Shown: positions 8,895 through 17,806, counted from the first letter of the stretch. The stretch: 64,000 nt of DNA from DSVQ01 sp964484765 (GCA_964484765.1 CAZAGI010000003.1:140264-204263), one strand, 5' to 3'. Numbers and translations are program-made. The notes: generated by a model from the letters alone, not told the origin.

Positions 8895-10448
8895 ATGTAC
8901 ATCCACGACGGGCTCTGTCCCGGTTTGCGGGCGGCCCCGAGGGCCGACCATCGCGCTGTTTGGTGCCTGTGGCTGATCATCCTGTGTGTGCCATCAATCT
9001 CGGCACAAGAAACGGTTGCCGATCCACGCGGCTGGGCGACCGCCATGGAAACCGTGCATGCCCGATTCAAAGGAGAACGCGGGAGTTTTGCACAGTTCGG
9101 CGACTCGATCACGGTTTCCGACCAGTTCTGGTCATGGATGCGAGACCGCCCCGCGAAGATGGATGCCGAAACCGCTTTGGCCTACAGCCTGGTCAACAAC
9201 TATCAGAATCCCGTGTGCTGGGACAAATGGAAGGGTCCGGATTTCGGCAACGAAAGCGCGACCACGCTCGATTGGGCGCTGCAGAACATCGACGGCTGGC
9301 TGCAACGGCTCAACCCCGAAACCATCGTGATTATGTTCGGCACGAACGATCTCGGCCGAAGCTCCGCCGCGGATTACGAGCAGAAGTACCGGCAAGTGAT
9401 TCAACGCTGTCTGGACAACGGCAGCGTTGTGATCGTCACGACCATTCCGCCAAAGAGTGGCGCGGAGACAGCCGCAGCCGAATTCGCCGAGGTCGTCCGG
9501 CGCCTGGCAAACGAGTTCCAGCTGCCGCTGATCGACTATCACGCCGAAATCCTGTCGCGTCGGCCCCGCGACTGGAATGGATCGGCTCCGGAGTTCAGCC
9601 AGACTCCCGGCGATGACTATCAGGTTCCGACGTTGATTTCGCGCGACGGCGTTCATCCCTCGGCCCCGGAGAACACACGCGATTTCTCGCCGGGTTCGTT
9701 GAGCACGAATGGATACGCTCTGCGCAGCTATCTCACCTTGCAGGCCTATGCCAATGTCATTCGCGCGGTTTACCGTCCCGTCCCGTTCTGGGTGAGTTTG
9801 TTACCGTATCTCTTCATTGGCGTCCTGCTGATCGTCGCGATCATCGCCATGCGGTCGTCGACGCAGAAGAACGCGGGACGCACGCCGGACGGGCCTCCAG
9901 CGGCGACAACCGCGCCGATGGTCGCGGCTGAATCAACCGCGCCGACGGCTGTCCAAACGGCCGCCCGCAGCGAAGCGACATCGGCCACCGAGACGATCAC
10001 GCCCACGGAAGCTCCCCCGGCCACGACGAATCGCGCCGCGGTGCAAGTGTTGTTGTTGCCGCAATCATCGGCAGCCGCGCGGTCGGTGTCCCGGTACGGC
10101 TTGATGATTCGCAGCTTTCCGTTTCGAATCGGCCGTTACTCCGAGCGTGCCGCCGAGGAGCATCTTGAGCGACCGGAGCTGGTCCTCGAAGATCGCCAAC
10201 CCTACGTTCTTTCGCGGAAACACCTCATCATCGAGTTGACGGAGGCTGGGGAAGTCTGTTTGCGCGACCAGGGAAGCCGCTTAGGCTTCGTCGTCGACGG
10301 CCACCAGTTGGGCACGAATTCCGAGCATCAGCAGGTTGTTCTCAAGCCGGGTGGGTACACGCTGGTGCTGGGAAGCGAGCGGTTTCAATTTGATTTGATC
10401 ATCGAATCAAGGGAAAACGAGCCGTCGCCCGCGGCAGCCACCACTTGA
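8895..10448 (+). CDS. SGNH/GDSL hydrolase joined by a membrane helix to a cytoplasmic FHA domain
   Basis: A 517-residue three-part protein. An N-terminal hydrophobic signal (LWLIILCVPSISA) exports an SGNH esterase domain. Block I is FAQFGDSITVSDQ with nucleophile Ser near 71, block III is MFGTNDLG, and block V is SRDGVHPS. A hydrophobic segment (LLPYLFIGVLLIVAIIAM, about residues 305-325) returns the chain to the cytoplasm. A Thr/Ala/Pro-rich linker leads to a C-terminal FHA-like domain with FPFRIGRYSER, LSRKHLIIE and DQGSRLGFVVDG, the RIGR/S-x-x-H/N signatures of phosphothreonine readers. TTG 8886 is an alternative start. By topology, the hydrolase is outside and the FHA inside, where it could dock on the products of Ser/Thr kinases such as those at 1-1020 and 18353-20263. 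The domain combination is unusual. Confidence 0.87.
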   Translation: MYIHDGLCPGLRAAPRADHRAVWCLWLIILCVPSISAQETVADPRGWATAMETVHARFKGERGSFAQFGDSITVSDQFWSWMRDRPAKMDAETALAYSLVNNYQNPVCWDKWKGPDFGNESATTLDWALQNIDGWLQRLNPETIVIMFGTNDLGRSSAADYEQKYRQVIQRCLDNGSVVIVTTIPPKSGAETAAAEFAEVVRRLANEFQLPLIDYHAEILSRRPRDWNGSAPEFSQTPGDDYQVPTLISRDGVHPSAPENTRDFSPGSLSTNGYALRSYLTLQAYANVIRAVYRPVPFWVSLLPYLFIGVLLIVAIIAMRSSTQKNAGRTPDGPPAATTAPMVAAESTAPTAVQTAARSEATSATETITPTEAPPATTNRAAVQVLLLPQSSAAARSVSRYGLMIRSFPFRIGRYSERAAEEHLERPELVLEDRQPYVLSRKHLIIELTEAGEVCLRDQGSRLGFVVDGHQLGTNSEHQQVVLKPGGYTLVLGSERFQFDLIIESRENEPSPAAATT

Positions 10449-10510
10449 TTGCGCCCCGCTGTTCTCGGCTGCTCATTCTGAGAACCTGTCTTCAAAACCG
10501 CAGATGAAAA

Positions 10511-10583
10511 GTCGGGGCAGGGGCCCCGACCTATGGGTCATCGATTTTCCGAGGAAATTTTAGGTCGGGGCCCCTGCCCCGGC
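10511..10583. repeat. Dispersed palindromic repeat, copy 1
   Basis: Two 23-bp arms (10511-10533 and 10561-10583) are inverted copies with one mismatch, separated by 27 bp. Each arm is itself a small hairpin, GTCGGGG pairing with CCCCGAC around a 6-base loop. The same G/C-rich unit occurs again at 43781-43890. It sits between the convergent SGNH-FHA and ggt genes, where it could also stop transcription. Confidence 0.85.
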
Positions 10584-10633
10584 TCCTCTTTGGTGATTTG
10601 AAGCGCTCTGAGATTGAACCGTTCGAACAGCGT

Positions 10634-12337
10634 TCAATATCCCAAAGCGGTCCCGTCTTTGCGGCTGTCGGTCGCGCCGTGGAGAACGTTGTGATGCCAG
10701 TCGATCCAGATGCCCTGATAGCCGCCAAAGCTGCCAGGAGATTTGTCGAGTTTGTGGCCGAGAGCCTGTAGCTTCGTACGCGTTTCCGGTGGGAAACCGG
10801 TTTCGAGAAAGACCGTGCCGCCGTTCGGTTCCGCCGGTGTGCCGGTGGGAGTCGGGCTGCCGCCATGTCGGATGCGGGCGGCGTCACCGGCGGCTTGGAC
10901 GTTCATGCCGAAGTCGAGCAGATTGACCAGTACGCCCACGTGACCCTGCGCCTGCATGTCGCCGCCCATCACGCCGTAGCAGAAAACGGGCTTGCCGGCT
11001 TTCGTCACCATCGCCGGAATAATCGTGTGGAATGGTCGTTTACCCGGTTCGAGCCGATTGAGATGCTTTTCATCCAGCGCGAAGAGTTGCCCACGGTTCT
11101 GAAAGGCGAAGCCGACATCCCCCGGCACGACCTGTGATCCGAAACCATGAAACAAGCTTTGAATCAGCGAACAACAATTGCGGTCCTTGTCGACGACCGT
11201 GAGATACACCGTGTCGACCTGTTCCAGTTTTGGATCACCCGCGGGAACATCAACGAGAGCTTTCTCCGCATTGATCAACGCCCGGCGCTTGTCGGCATAC
11301 GGCTTTGAGATCAGTTCGGCAATCGGCAGCGAGTGAAACGCCGGGTCGGCATAGAACTTGGCGCGATCGGCAAAGGCGAGTTTTTTCGCTTCGACAAAGA
11401 GATGCACGTACTCGGCAGACTTCGGCCCCAGCGCTTTGAGATCATACGGTTCGAGGATGTTGAGCATCTGCAGCGCCGCGATCCCTTGCCCGTTCGGTGG
11501 CAACTCCCAGACGTCGTAGCCGCGGTAGCTTGTCGAAACAGGGTCGACCCATTCACTGGTGTGTTTCGCGAGATCGCTTGCCGTGAGATATCCCCCGTTG
11601 GCCCGACTGAAACGGTCGATTTCGGTGGCAATCGATCCCCGATAGAACGCGTCGCGACCCTGTTCAGCGATCCGGCGATACGACCGTGCGAGTTCCGGCA
11701 GCTTGACGATTTCCCCGAACGCCGGGGCTTTGCCACCAGGGAGATACACCCGCGCCGAATCGGGCCATTTGGCGAGTTCTTTCTGCGAACCCTTCCAGCC
11801 GGACGCGATGATTTCGGAGACCGGGTAGCCGTGTTCCGCGGTGGCGATCGATGGAGCGAGTAACTCGGACAACGGCTTGGAACCGAAGCGCGACAACAGT
11901 TCGTGCCAGCCGTCGACACAGCCGGGCACCGACCACGCCAACGGACCGATAGTGGGAATCTCGGTCAGCTTCTTCTCGGCGAAAACCTGTCGATTCAGCG
12001 ATTGCGGGCTGCGACCGGACGCATTGAGTCCGTAGAGCTTTTGCGTCTTGGCATCCCACACGATGGCGAACAAATCGCCGCCGATCCCACAACTCATCGG
12101 CTCGACGACGCCGAGCATCGCATTGATGGCGATAGCAGCATCGACAGCGTTCCCGCCGTTACGAAGCACATCGAGTCCCGCTTGTGCGGCGGCCGGATGA
12201 CTGGTGGCCACGATGCCGTTGCGGGCAAGGACGACCGAGCGACCCTGAGCGGGCATGCCAGTCGGGCGGTCATACTCCGCAGCAGAAATGGGCATGAGCA
12301 TCGATCCCCCCAGCACGATCGCGTAGAACGTTCGCAT
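10634..12337 (-). CDS. ggt: Gamma-glutamyltranspeptidase
   Basis: A 567-residue exported Ntn-hydrolase that cleaves gamma-glutamyl bonds, for example of glutathione, and transfers or hydrolyses the glutamyl group. The precursor should self-cleave before the Thr of the motif EQVDTVYLTVVDKD (about residue 378), producing large and small subunits. Substrate-binding features include GMVASSHPAA-like VATSHPAAAQAGLDVL near residue 45, GNAVDAAIA, and CGIGGD. The small subunit ends with HKLDKSPGSFGGYQGI. The N-terminus is a signal peptide. ATG 12337 was chosen for its AAAGG stretch seven bases upstream; GTG 12346 is in frame but overlaps that site. The gene appears to be a single transcription unit. 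Confidence 0.95.
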   Translation of the reverse strand: MRTFYAIVLGGSMLMPISAAEYDRPTGMPAQGRSVVLARNGIVATSHPAAAQAGLDVLRNGGNAVDAAIAINAMLGVVEPMSCGIGGDLFAIVWDAKTQKLYGLNASGRSPQSLNRQVFAEKKLTEIPTIGPLAWSVPGCVDGWHELLSRFGSKPLSELLAPSIATAEHGYPVSEIIASGWKGSQKELAKWPDSARVYLPGGKAPAFGEIVKLPELARSYRRIAEQGRDAFYRGSIATEIDRFSRANGGYLTASDLAKHTSEWVDPVSTSYRGYDVWELPPNGQGIAALQMLNILEPYDLKALGPKSAEYVHLFVEAKKLAFADRAKFYADPAFHSLPIAELISKPYADKRRALINAEKALVDVPAGDPKLEQVDTVYLTVVDKDRNCCSLIQSLFHGFGSQVVPGDVGFAFQNRGQLFALDEKHLNRLEPGKRPFHTIIPAMVTKAGKPVFCYGVMGGDMQAQGHVGVLVNLLDFGMNVQAAGDAARIRHGGSPTPTGTPAEPNGGTVFLETGFPPETRTKLQALGHKLDKSPGSFGGYQGIWIDWHHNVLHGATDSRKDGTALGY

Positions 12338-12453
12338 GACACGCACCTTTCACGGAATGTGAATGGTGAATGTATGCGGCACGCGACGCAACGGAAAGGG
12401 ATCGGCGGTCTTAGTCCTGGTCATTTGACCGAGGGCGTGTGGTTGCATGCACC

Positions 12454-12480
12454 GGCCCCCCCGTCAATGACGGGGGGGCC
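12454..12480. terminator. G/C-rich hairpin, possible terminator
   Basis: A perfect 13-bp inverted repeat with seven consecutive C then seven G, centred at 12467, nine bases after the stop of the PQQ-propeller gene. There is no T run on either side, so intrinsic termination is uncertain; it may protect or stop the minus-strand transcript. Confidence 0.5.
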
Positions 12481-12488
12481 AAGACACG

Positions 12489-13874
12489 TCATTTCGCATT
12501 CGCAATGCAGTAGAGATGTTTACTCGATCGGATGAAAAGATCCCCTTCGCTCACGGCGGGCGTCGCACTGAAGTCTTCGCTGTCGCTGGTGACGCGGTTC
12601 GAGGAAACCTGCTCGAACTTGCGGCCGAGTTTCACCACGAACGCTTCGCCGTTGCGGGCCACGTAATACAGCTTGTTGTCGGCAATGATCGGCGAACCGT
12701 AGTCCTGTCCTCCCATGCCACCCCCGCGTCCACCACCGGGGAAACCGGGGCGGCCGCCGCCGGGAGGCCCGCCGCGATCCGGCGGCGCGGCGTCACCACC
12801 GGCGCTCGCCAATCGTGACTGGTACACCCGCTCGCCGGTTTTTGCATCCACGCAGTTCAGCACCTTGTTCGCGACGAAGTACAGCAGCCCGTTGTGGATG
12901 ACCGGCGTGCCGATGCGATTGTTATCCCGGCCCGACCAGACCACGTGCGTCTTGCTGACGTCGTCGCTCCCGCCGGCTTTCACGGCGAGCGAACCACCCC
13001 CACGACCTTCCACGCCGTAAACGACATTGCCGTCGGCAACAACGCTGGAGCAGAACGAATCGGTTTGCAGGCCGGGGCAATACCAGCGCAGTTTACCAGT
13101 ATCGGGATTGAGGCCCCAGATTTCGTTGGGCACGCCGATCACCAGATCGGTCCGCTGATCATCGACCGGAACCAGCACGGGAGTCCCCCACGTGGAACCG
13201 AGCCCGCCTGCTTCCTGCTTCCAGACGACCTTGCCGGTGTCCTTGTCGAGGCCGAACAGGGTTTCCGCTTCCGCGGATGCGGTGATGATCACCAGGTTTT
13301 TGTAAAGGACTGGGCTGCAGGCGGAACCCCAGCCGCGCGGATCGGAACCGGTCCCCACGCTGGTTTGCCAGAGCTGGTTGCCGTCCATGTCGAAAGCGAC
13401 GACACCTGTTTTGCCGAAGAAGGCATAGACTTTTTCGCCATCACATGCCGGAGTGTGCGACGCATACCCATGCTCGGCGAACATCCCGCCGTAATCGTCT
13501 TCGGGCAGAACCGCCGCAACGGATTTATCCCAAATCGTCTTGCCGGTCTTGCGGTTGAGGCAGAGGAGATGCCGCTTGAGATTTTTCTGCTCACCCTGTT
13601 CGCGGCGGTCCGTCCCGTAACCGCTCCAGCAGGTGACGAAAACTTTGTCGCCGACGATGATGGGGCACGACGACCCCGGTCCCGGCAGCGCAATTTTCCA
13701 TTTGAGATTCTTGTCAGCGGTCCACGAATCGGGAACCGGATCGGTATCTGTCGCGACGCCGGAGCCATTGGGACCCCGGAAGCGTGTCCAGTCGGCTGCG
13801 GCAGCGAAGCTCGACCACGACGCCGTAACCGCCGCGCCCAATCCCAGACCGATGATTTGTCGTCGCGTCTGCAT
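12489..13874 (-). CDS. Exported PQQ-binding-like beta-propeller protein (BamB-like fold)
   Basis: A 461-residue protein with a twin-arginine type leader (TRRQIIGLGLGAAVTASW) and repeated tryptophan-docking blades: WTRFRGPNGSGVATD, LKWKIALPGPGSSCPIIVGDKVFV, LCLNRKTGKTIWDKSV, VVAFDMDGNQLWQTSVG, GLDKDTGKVVWKQE and LNCVDAKTGERVYQSRL. This is the outer-membrane-protein-assembly BamB/PQQ fold that planctomycetes use widely, with no sign of a dehydrogenase active site. A Gly/Pro-rich insertion (PPGGGRPGFPGGGRGGG) lies near the C-terminus. AGGAG nine bases before ATG 13874 decides the start; ATG 13880 is only three bases from it. Precise function unknown; propellers of this kind often bind proteins rather than catalyse. 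Confidence 0.87.
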   Translation of the reverse strand: MQTRRQIIGLGLGAAVTASWSSFAAAADWTRFRGPNGSGVATDTDPVPDSWTADKNLKWKIALPGPGSSCPIIVGDKVFVTCWSGYGTDRREQGEQKNLKRHLLCLNRKTGKTIWDKSVAAVLPEDDYGGMFAEHGYASHTPACDGEKVYAFFGKTGVVAFDMDGNQLWQTSVGTGSDPRGWGSACSPVLYKNLVIITASAEAETLFGLDKDTGKVVWKQEAGGLGSTWGTPVLVPVDDQRTDLVIGVPNEIWGLNPDTGKLRWYCPGLQTDSFCSSVVADGNVVYGVEGRGGGSLAVKAGGSDDVSKTHVVWSGRDNNRIGTPVIHNGLLYFVANKVLNCVDAKTGERVYQSRLASAGGDAAPPDRGGPPGGGRPGFPGGGRGGGMGGQDYGSPIIADNKLYYVARNGEAFVVKLGRKFEQVSSNRVTSDSEDFSATPAVSEGDLFIRSSKHLYCIANAK

Positions 13875-14123
13875 TGTCATCAACTCCTGTCCGAGCCTGA
13901 ATGAAGAAAGAAGAGAACACGAAGGGACCGCGAAACGCAACTCGGCCGCCAGGGGTAGAACCCGCGGCAGCATAGCAGGTTTCGCCGGAAATCAAGAAAA
14001 AAGTCTGCTGCCGATTCCGGGCACGGGCAACGCCCTCTTCCGCTGCCAGAGAACGAACGGTAGAGTAAGCACACGGCAGCGATTCCGCTTTGCTCAGGCA
14101 GTTCTTTCCTGAAAGCCAATCTC

Positions 14124-15323
14124 ATGTCTCGCATCCGATTGACGTTCTCGATATGTGCTCTTGCCGCAATGGTTCTAGTGGGTCTGAGCCAGAATGTTGC
14201 CGCCCAAACGATTGCCCGCTGCGGCAACGGCTGGCTGGAAAAAATCGACAACACGCTTGTCGTGCATCTGAAGGGAACACCCTACGAGATTGGTTACCAG
14301 CACGGGGCGTTGCTCAAGGAGCATGTCCGGCAAAGCCTCCAGACACTGTTGGTCGAGAAAGCCGAAGGCCACACGCTGGTCGAAGTCTTCGGAGTGAAGC
14401 TGACCCCTCGCGCGGCGATCGACGTGATCGTTCGTATCCAGCAACCGCATGTCGACAAGCGGTATTGGGACGAGTTGCAGGGCCTCGCCGACGGTGCCGG
14501 AGTGGCGGTCAAGGATGCTCAAGCGGCCAACTTCATCCCGGAACTGTTCCATTGCAGCGGGTTCGCCTTGGCCAAGACCGCGACGCAGAACGGAAAGATG
14601 CTGCATGGCCGCGTGTTGGATTACGCTGTCGACTGGGGCCTGCAGGACCACGCCGTGGTGATGATCGTCGAACCGGAAGGCCGGTTGCCGTGGGTCAATG
14701 TGAGCTACGCGGGTTTCATTGGATCGGTGACCGGGATGAATGCCGCGCACATTTCCATCGGTGAAATGGGGGGTGGCGGACTCGGTCACTGGGGCGGTCG
14801 ACCGATGGCGTTGCTCGTTCGCGAAACCCTCGAGACAGCGGACTCACTCGACAAGGCCATCAGCGTGTTCCGCGATGGTCCCCGGACGTGTCAATATTTC
14901 TACGTTGTTGCCGATGGTGAAACGAACGAAGCCGTCGGCATGGAAGCCTCTTGGGATGTGTTTACGTTGATTCAGCCCGGTGCGACGCATCCGCTCTTGC
15001 CGACCCCGGTGAAAGACTGCGTGCTGATGTCGGCGGGCGATCGGTACAAAGAACTTTCGAAGCGCGCGGAATCCGGCTATGGCAAGTTCACGCCGGAACA
15101 GGCGTTCAAGCTGATGGAACGCCCGGTGGCGATGAAGTCCAACCTGCACAACGTGCTGTTCGAGCCCGAAACATCACGGTTCTGGGTGGCCAACGCCTCG
15201 TCAGACAAACGCCCCGCCGCTGAGCAACCGTACCACGCATACTCGCTGAAGGACCTGTTGGCCCGGCATGCGGATCCGAGCAGCCCATCCATTCCGATGG
15301 GGGCGCGGACTGCCGCTCGCTAA
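14124..15323 (+). CDS. Secreted C45-family (acyl-CoA:6-APA acyltransferase-like) Ntn hydrolase
   Basis: A 399-residue exported protein with a signal peptide ending near NVAA. The first part resembles the C45 prodomain (GTPYEIGYQHGALLKEHV, a typical Y-x-x-G-x-x-H-G motif). A Cys in FHCSGFALAKT near residue 144 is the likely catalytic N-terminal nucleophile, followed by MLHGRVLDYAVDWG and SYAGFIGSVTGMNAAHISIGEMG. Related enzymes cleave or form amide bonds after self-processing at Gly-Cys. Here the residue before Cys is His, so processing may differ. The 3' end overlaps the last four bases of the convergent small gene. Substrate unknown. Confidence 0.85.
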   Translation: MSRIRLTFSICALAAMVLVGLSQNVAAQTIARCGNGWLEKIDNTLVVHLKGTPYEIGYQHGALLKEHVRQSLQTLLVEKAEGHTLVEVFGVKLTPRAAIDVIVRIQQPHVDKRYWDELQGLADGAGVAVKDAQAANFIPELFHCSGFALAKTATQNGKMLHGRVLDYAVDWGLQDHAVVMIVEPEGRLPWVNVSYAGFIGSVTGMNAAHISIGEMGGGGLGHWGGRPMALLVRETLETADSLDKAISVFRDGPRTCQYFYVVADGETNEAVGMEASWDVFTLIQPGATHPLLPTPVKDCVLMSAGDRYKELSKRAESGYGKFTPEQAFKLMERPVAMKSNLHNVLFEPETSRFWVANASSDKRPAAEQPYHAYSLKDLLARHADPSSPSIPMGARTAAR

Positions 15324-15577
15324 CTGGGGAAATCGATGCTTTCGACCGGGGCGGCTTCACGCCACCGTAGCTGTCGCATCCCTCGACGATGACAGTGTGG
15401 ACAGACCACCCCCGTCCACGGTTTTCCGGCGGCCTTATAGCGGATGCCGCCGATCTCCCAGATGGAAACCGTTTGACCACATTCGCAATCAAACACCCAG
15501 CGCCGCGAGTCGGCTTCCATCGCGGCCATCCAAGAGGTGGGAAGAATCGTTCGCAAAAATCGCTGAATTCGGCTCAT
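15320..15577 (-). CDS. Small zinc-ribbon-like protein of unknown function
   Basis: An 85-residue cytoplasmic protein. A C-x-C pair (FDCECGQTV) and a C-P-H-C motif (VVCPHCHRRG) are spaced about 30 residues apart, as in a zinc ribbon. The N-terminus is basic (SRIQRFLRTILP). ATG 15577 has GGAG some eight bases upstream; GTG 15583 is in frame. The stop codon overlaps the tail of the C45 gene by four bases, tail to tail. I treat it as real because the metal-binding motifs are well spaced and the start has a ribosome binding site, but I recognise no family. Confidence 0.6.
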   Translation of the reverse strand: MSRIQRFLRTILPTSWMAAMEADSRRWVFDCECGQTVSIWEIGGIRYKAAGKPWTGVVCPHCHRRGMRQLRWREAAPVESIDFPS

Positions 15578-15683
15578 CGTCACTGCTCCGAAAGACTGGC
15601 GTCTGCTGGCTGAATTCTATCACGCAGCTATACTTTCCCAGAGCTATTTCCGCATCGTTTCCGATCACAAGAAAGACTTTGTC

Positions 15684-16169
15684 ATGGCGGAGAGTATGGT
15701 TCCTGCAGTCGGTTCCAAGGCCCCGGCGTTCACGTTGCCGGCGTTTCCTGAGGGCAAAATCAAACTGAGCCAGTTCCAGGATGAGAAATTCGTCGTCCTC
15801 TATTTCTATCCCAAAGACGACACCCCCGGGTGCACCATCGAGGCGTGCGATTTCCGCGATCAACACGCCGACTTTGCCGCGGATACCGTCGTCCTGGGTA
15901 TCAGCCCGGACTCGGTCGCCTCGCACGAAAAGTTCACGAATAAATTCTCGCTGCCGTTCCCCTTGCTCGCCGATGAAAACCACGCGATCGCCGAGAAATA
16001 CGGCGTGTGGGTCGAGAAGAACATGTACGGCAAAAAATCGATGGGCGTGCAGCGCGCCACGTTCCTGATCGACAAGAAAGGCAAGATTGCCGCCGTCTGG
16101 CCCAGAGTGAAAGTCGAAGGCCATGTGGAAGCCGTCGCGGAAAAATTGGCCGAATTAAGGAACGCGTGA
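15684..16169 (+). CDS. bcp: Thioredoxin-dependent peroxiredoxin Bcp
   Basis: A 161-residue peroxiredoxin of the BCP/PrxQ group that reduces hydrogen peroxide and organic hydroperoxides with electrons from thioredoxin. The signature YPKDDTPGCTIEACDFRD holds peroxidatic Cys50 and, five residues on, Cys55, the resolving cysteine of the atypical two-Cys type. SVASHEKFTNKFSLPFPLL and the C-terminal RATFLIDKKGKI are also family features. Its stop codon overlaps the GTG start of the RluA-type gene (GTGA), so the two are translationally coupled. It starts 106 bp after the divergent small gene. Confidence 0.96.
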   Translation: MAESMVPAVGSKAPAFTLPAFPEGKIKLSQFQDEKFVVLYFYPKDDTPGCTIEACDFRDQHADFAADTVVLGISPDSVASHEKFTNKFSLPFPLLADENHAIAEKYGVWVEKNMYGKKSMGVQRATFLIDKKGKIAAVWPRVKVEGHVEAVAEKLAELRNA

Positions 16170-16906
16170 TTCCCCCGAATTGCGGTTTCACGTCCCGCGC
16201 TGATTCACCGAGTGTTCCCGTGCTCACCGTCCTTTTCGAAGACAACCATTGTCTCGCCGTCGCCAAGCCGGCCGGCTGGTTAACGATGGGCGACGCCACC
16301 GGGGACTCCACGCTGTTAGACGTCGCCAAACAGTACATCAAAGACAAATACGCTAAGCCTGGCGATGTCTTCCTCGGCGTCGTCCATCGACTCGACCGAC
16401 CTGTTTCCGGTGTGGTGCTGTATGCCCGCACGAGCAAAGCCGCCGCGCGATTCTCCGAACAGTTCCGTACGCACGCCGTCCAGAAAATGTACCTGGCCGC
16501 GGTGACGGGGCGTGATATTCCAATCGAGGGCGATCTTCACGATTGGCTGCTGAAGGATGAACAGACCAATCGGAGCCGCAGCGTCAAACCGAACACACCC
16601 GGAGCTTTGGAATGCCGATTGTCGTTTCGTCGCCTGCAGTCTTCCGATCGCGGCACGTTACTGGAAATTCGGCCGCAGACGGGGCGCAGCCACCAGATCC
16701 GTGTGCAACTGGCGACGCGCGGCTGGCCGATCCTTGGGGATACCAAATACGGCAGCGGCCAGGAATTCCTGGCGCATGCAATCGGCCTGCACGCATGGAG
16801 ACTCACGGTCGAACATCCGACGCAAAAGCAGCCGCTGACCCTCACGTGTCCGCTACCACCTGGCTGGCAATCATGGGGATTCCGTGAGCCACGGTCTGAT
16901 TCATAA
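16166..16906 (+). CDS. RluA-family RNA pseudouridine synthase
   Basis: A 246-residue enzyme that isomerises uridine to pseudouridine in rRNA or tRNA. The catalytic motif HRLDRPVSGV has Asp near residue 77, preceded by AVAKPAGWLTMGD. RPQTGRSHQIRVQL and GDTKYGSG are the later RluA motifs. No N-terminal S4 domain is present, as in the RluA/TruC subgroup. GTG 16166 overlaps the bcp stop and has AAGGA five bases upstream, which supports this start over GTG 16220. The pairing with bcp looks like simple operon sharing. The target RNA position cannot be assigned by eye. Confidence 0.93.
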   Translation: MIPPNCGFTSRADSPSVPVLTVLFEDNHCLAVAKPAGWLTMGDATGDSTLLDVAKQYIKDKYAKPGDVFLGVVHRLDRPVSGVVLYARTSKAAARFSEQFRTHAVQKMYLAAVTGRDIPIEGDLHDWLLKDEQTNRSRSVKPNTPGALECRLSFRRLQSSDRGTLLEIRPQTGRSHQIRVQLATRGWPILGDTKYGSGQEFLAHAIGLHAWRLTVEHPTQKQPLTLTCPLPPGWQSWGFREPRSDS

Positions 16907-16957
16907 CCGCGGGGGTTGAATCACCAGATGTCCGCTCGTGAAACAGGATCAACAATC

Positions 16958-17764
16958 ATGCTGCGAATCGTGTCGCTGGGATTAATCACGTTGGGATGGG
17001 CGCTGTCGACGGCCACATTCGCGGCGGAGCCCAAGCGGGTGACCGTCACGGTCGAAAATGTGCCGCGCGAGTCGCTCGTCTTCGCCCCTGCCAAAACCGA
17101 CGCACCACTGCCCGTGGTGTTCGCGTTCCATGGCCACGGCGGCAATGCCCTGCAGGCCTCACGTTCGTTACGGTTTCAGGAACACTGGCCGGAAGCACTC
17201 GTGGTCTACATGCAGGGTTTGCCGACACCGGGCCAATTGACCGATCCCGAAGGAAAGCGGAACGGCTGGCAGAAATCGGTGGGCGATCAGAACGACCGCG
17301 ATCTGAAGTTCTTCGATATGTTGCTGGCTCAATTGCGCAAGGATTACCCGGTCGATGATCGGCGGATCTACTCGACCGGGCATTCGAATGGCGGCGGTTT
17401 TACATATCTGCTGTGGTCCGCGCGGGCCGATAAATTCGCCGCCTTTGCTCCGTCCGCGGCGGCGGCACGGTATATCCCCACTTTGAAACCCAAGCCGGCG
17501 ATGCACATCGCCGGTGAGAACGACCCGCTGGTGAAGTATGTCTGGCAAAAAGCCGCGATGGACGCGGTGCGCATTGTGAATGGTTGCGAGGAAAGTGGCC
17601 ACGACTGGGCGCCGCAATGCACGCTTTACGCGTCCAAAAACAATGCCCCGTTCGTGGCCCTTGTTCACCCCGGCGATCATAAGTATCTGCAGGAAGCCAC
17701 GCCGCTGATTGTCAAATTTTTCAAGGAACAACGGCTGCCAGCCGCGACGGAGCGCACACCCTGA
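16958..17764 (+). CDS. Secreted CE1/PHB-depolymerase-like esterase
   Basis: A 268-residue exported alpha/beta hydrolase. A signal peptide (SLGLITLGWALSTATFAA) is followed by PLPVVFAFHGHGGNA, the oxyanion region. The nucleophile elbow is YSTGHSNGGGFTY. Asp is probably in AGENDPLVKY, and the catalytic His in HPGDHKYLQ. This architecture matches the family of PHB depolymerases and feruloyl/acetylxylan esterases (LpqC type). The start ATG 16958 has CAGGA nine bases upstream; ATG 16916 in frame gives a leader without a signal-like N-terminus. It follows the RluA gene by 51 bp. Likely role: release of acyl groups from polysaccharides or polyesters. Confidence 0.88.
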   Translation: MLRIVSLGLITLGWALSTATFAAEPKRVTVTVENVPRESLVFAPAKTDAPLPVVFAFHGHGGNALQASRSLRFQEHWPEALVVYMQGLPTPGQLTDPEGKRNGWQKSVGDQNDRDLKFFDMLLAQLRKDYPVDDRRIYSTGHSNGGGFTYLLWSARADKFAAFAPSAAAARYIPTLKPKPAMHIAGENDPLVKYVWQKAAMDAVRIVNGCEESGHDWAPQCTLYASKNNAPFVALVHPGDHKYLQEATPLIVKFFKEQRLPAATERTP

Positions 17765-17806
17765 TCGCCGTGTCAGTGTCGACTCGATAGCGCCAGCGCG
17801 AGGATA

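Noticed and set aside
12894..13904. Plus-strand frame of 336 residues opposite the PQQ-propeller gene
   Set aside because: Shadow of a clear beta-propeller gene; composition and lack of motifs argue against coding.
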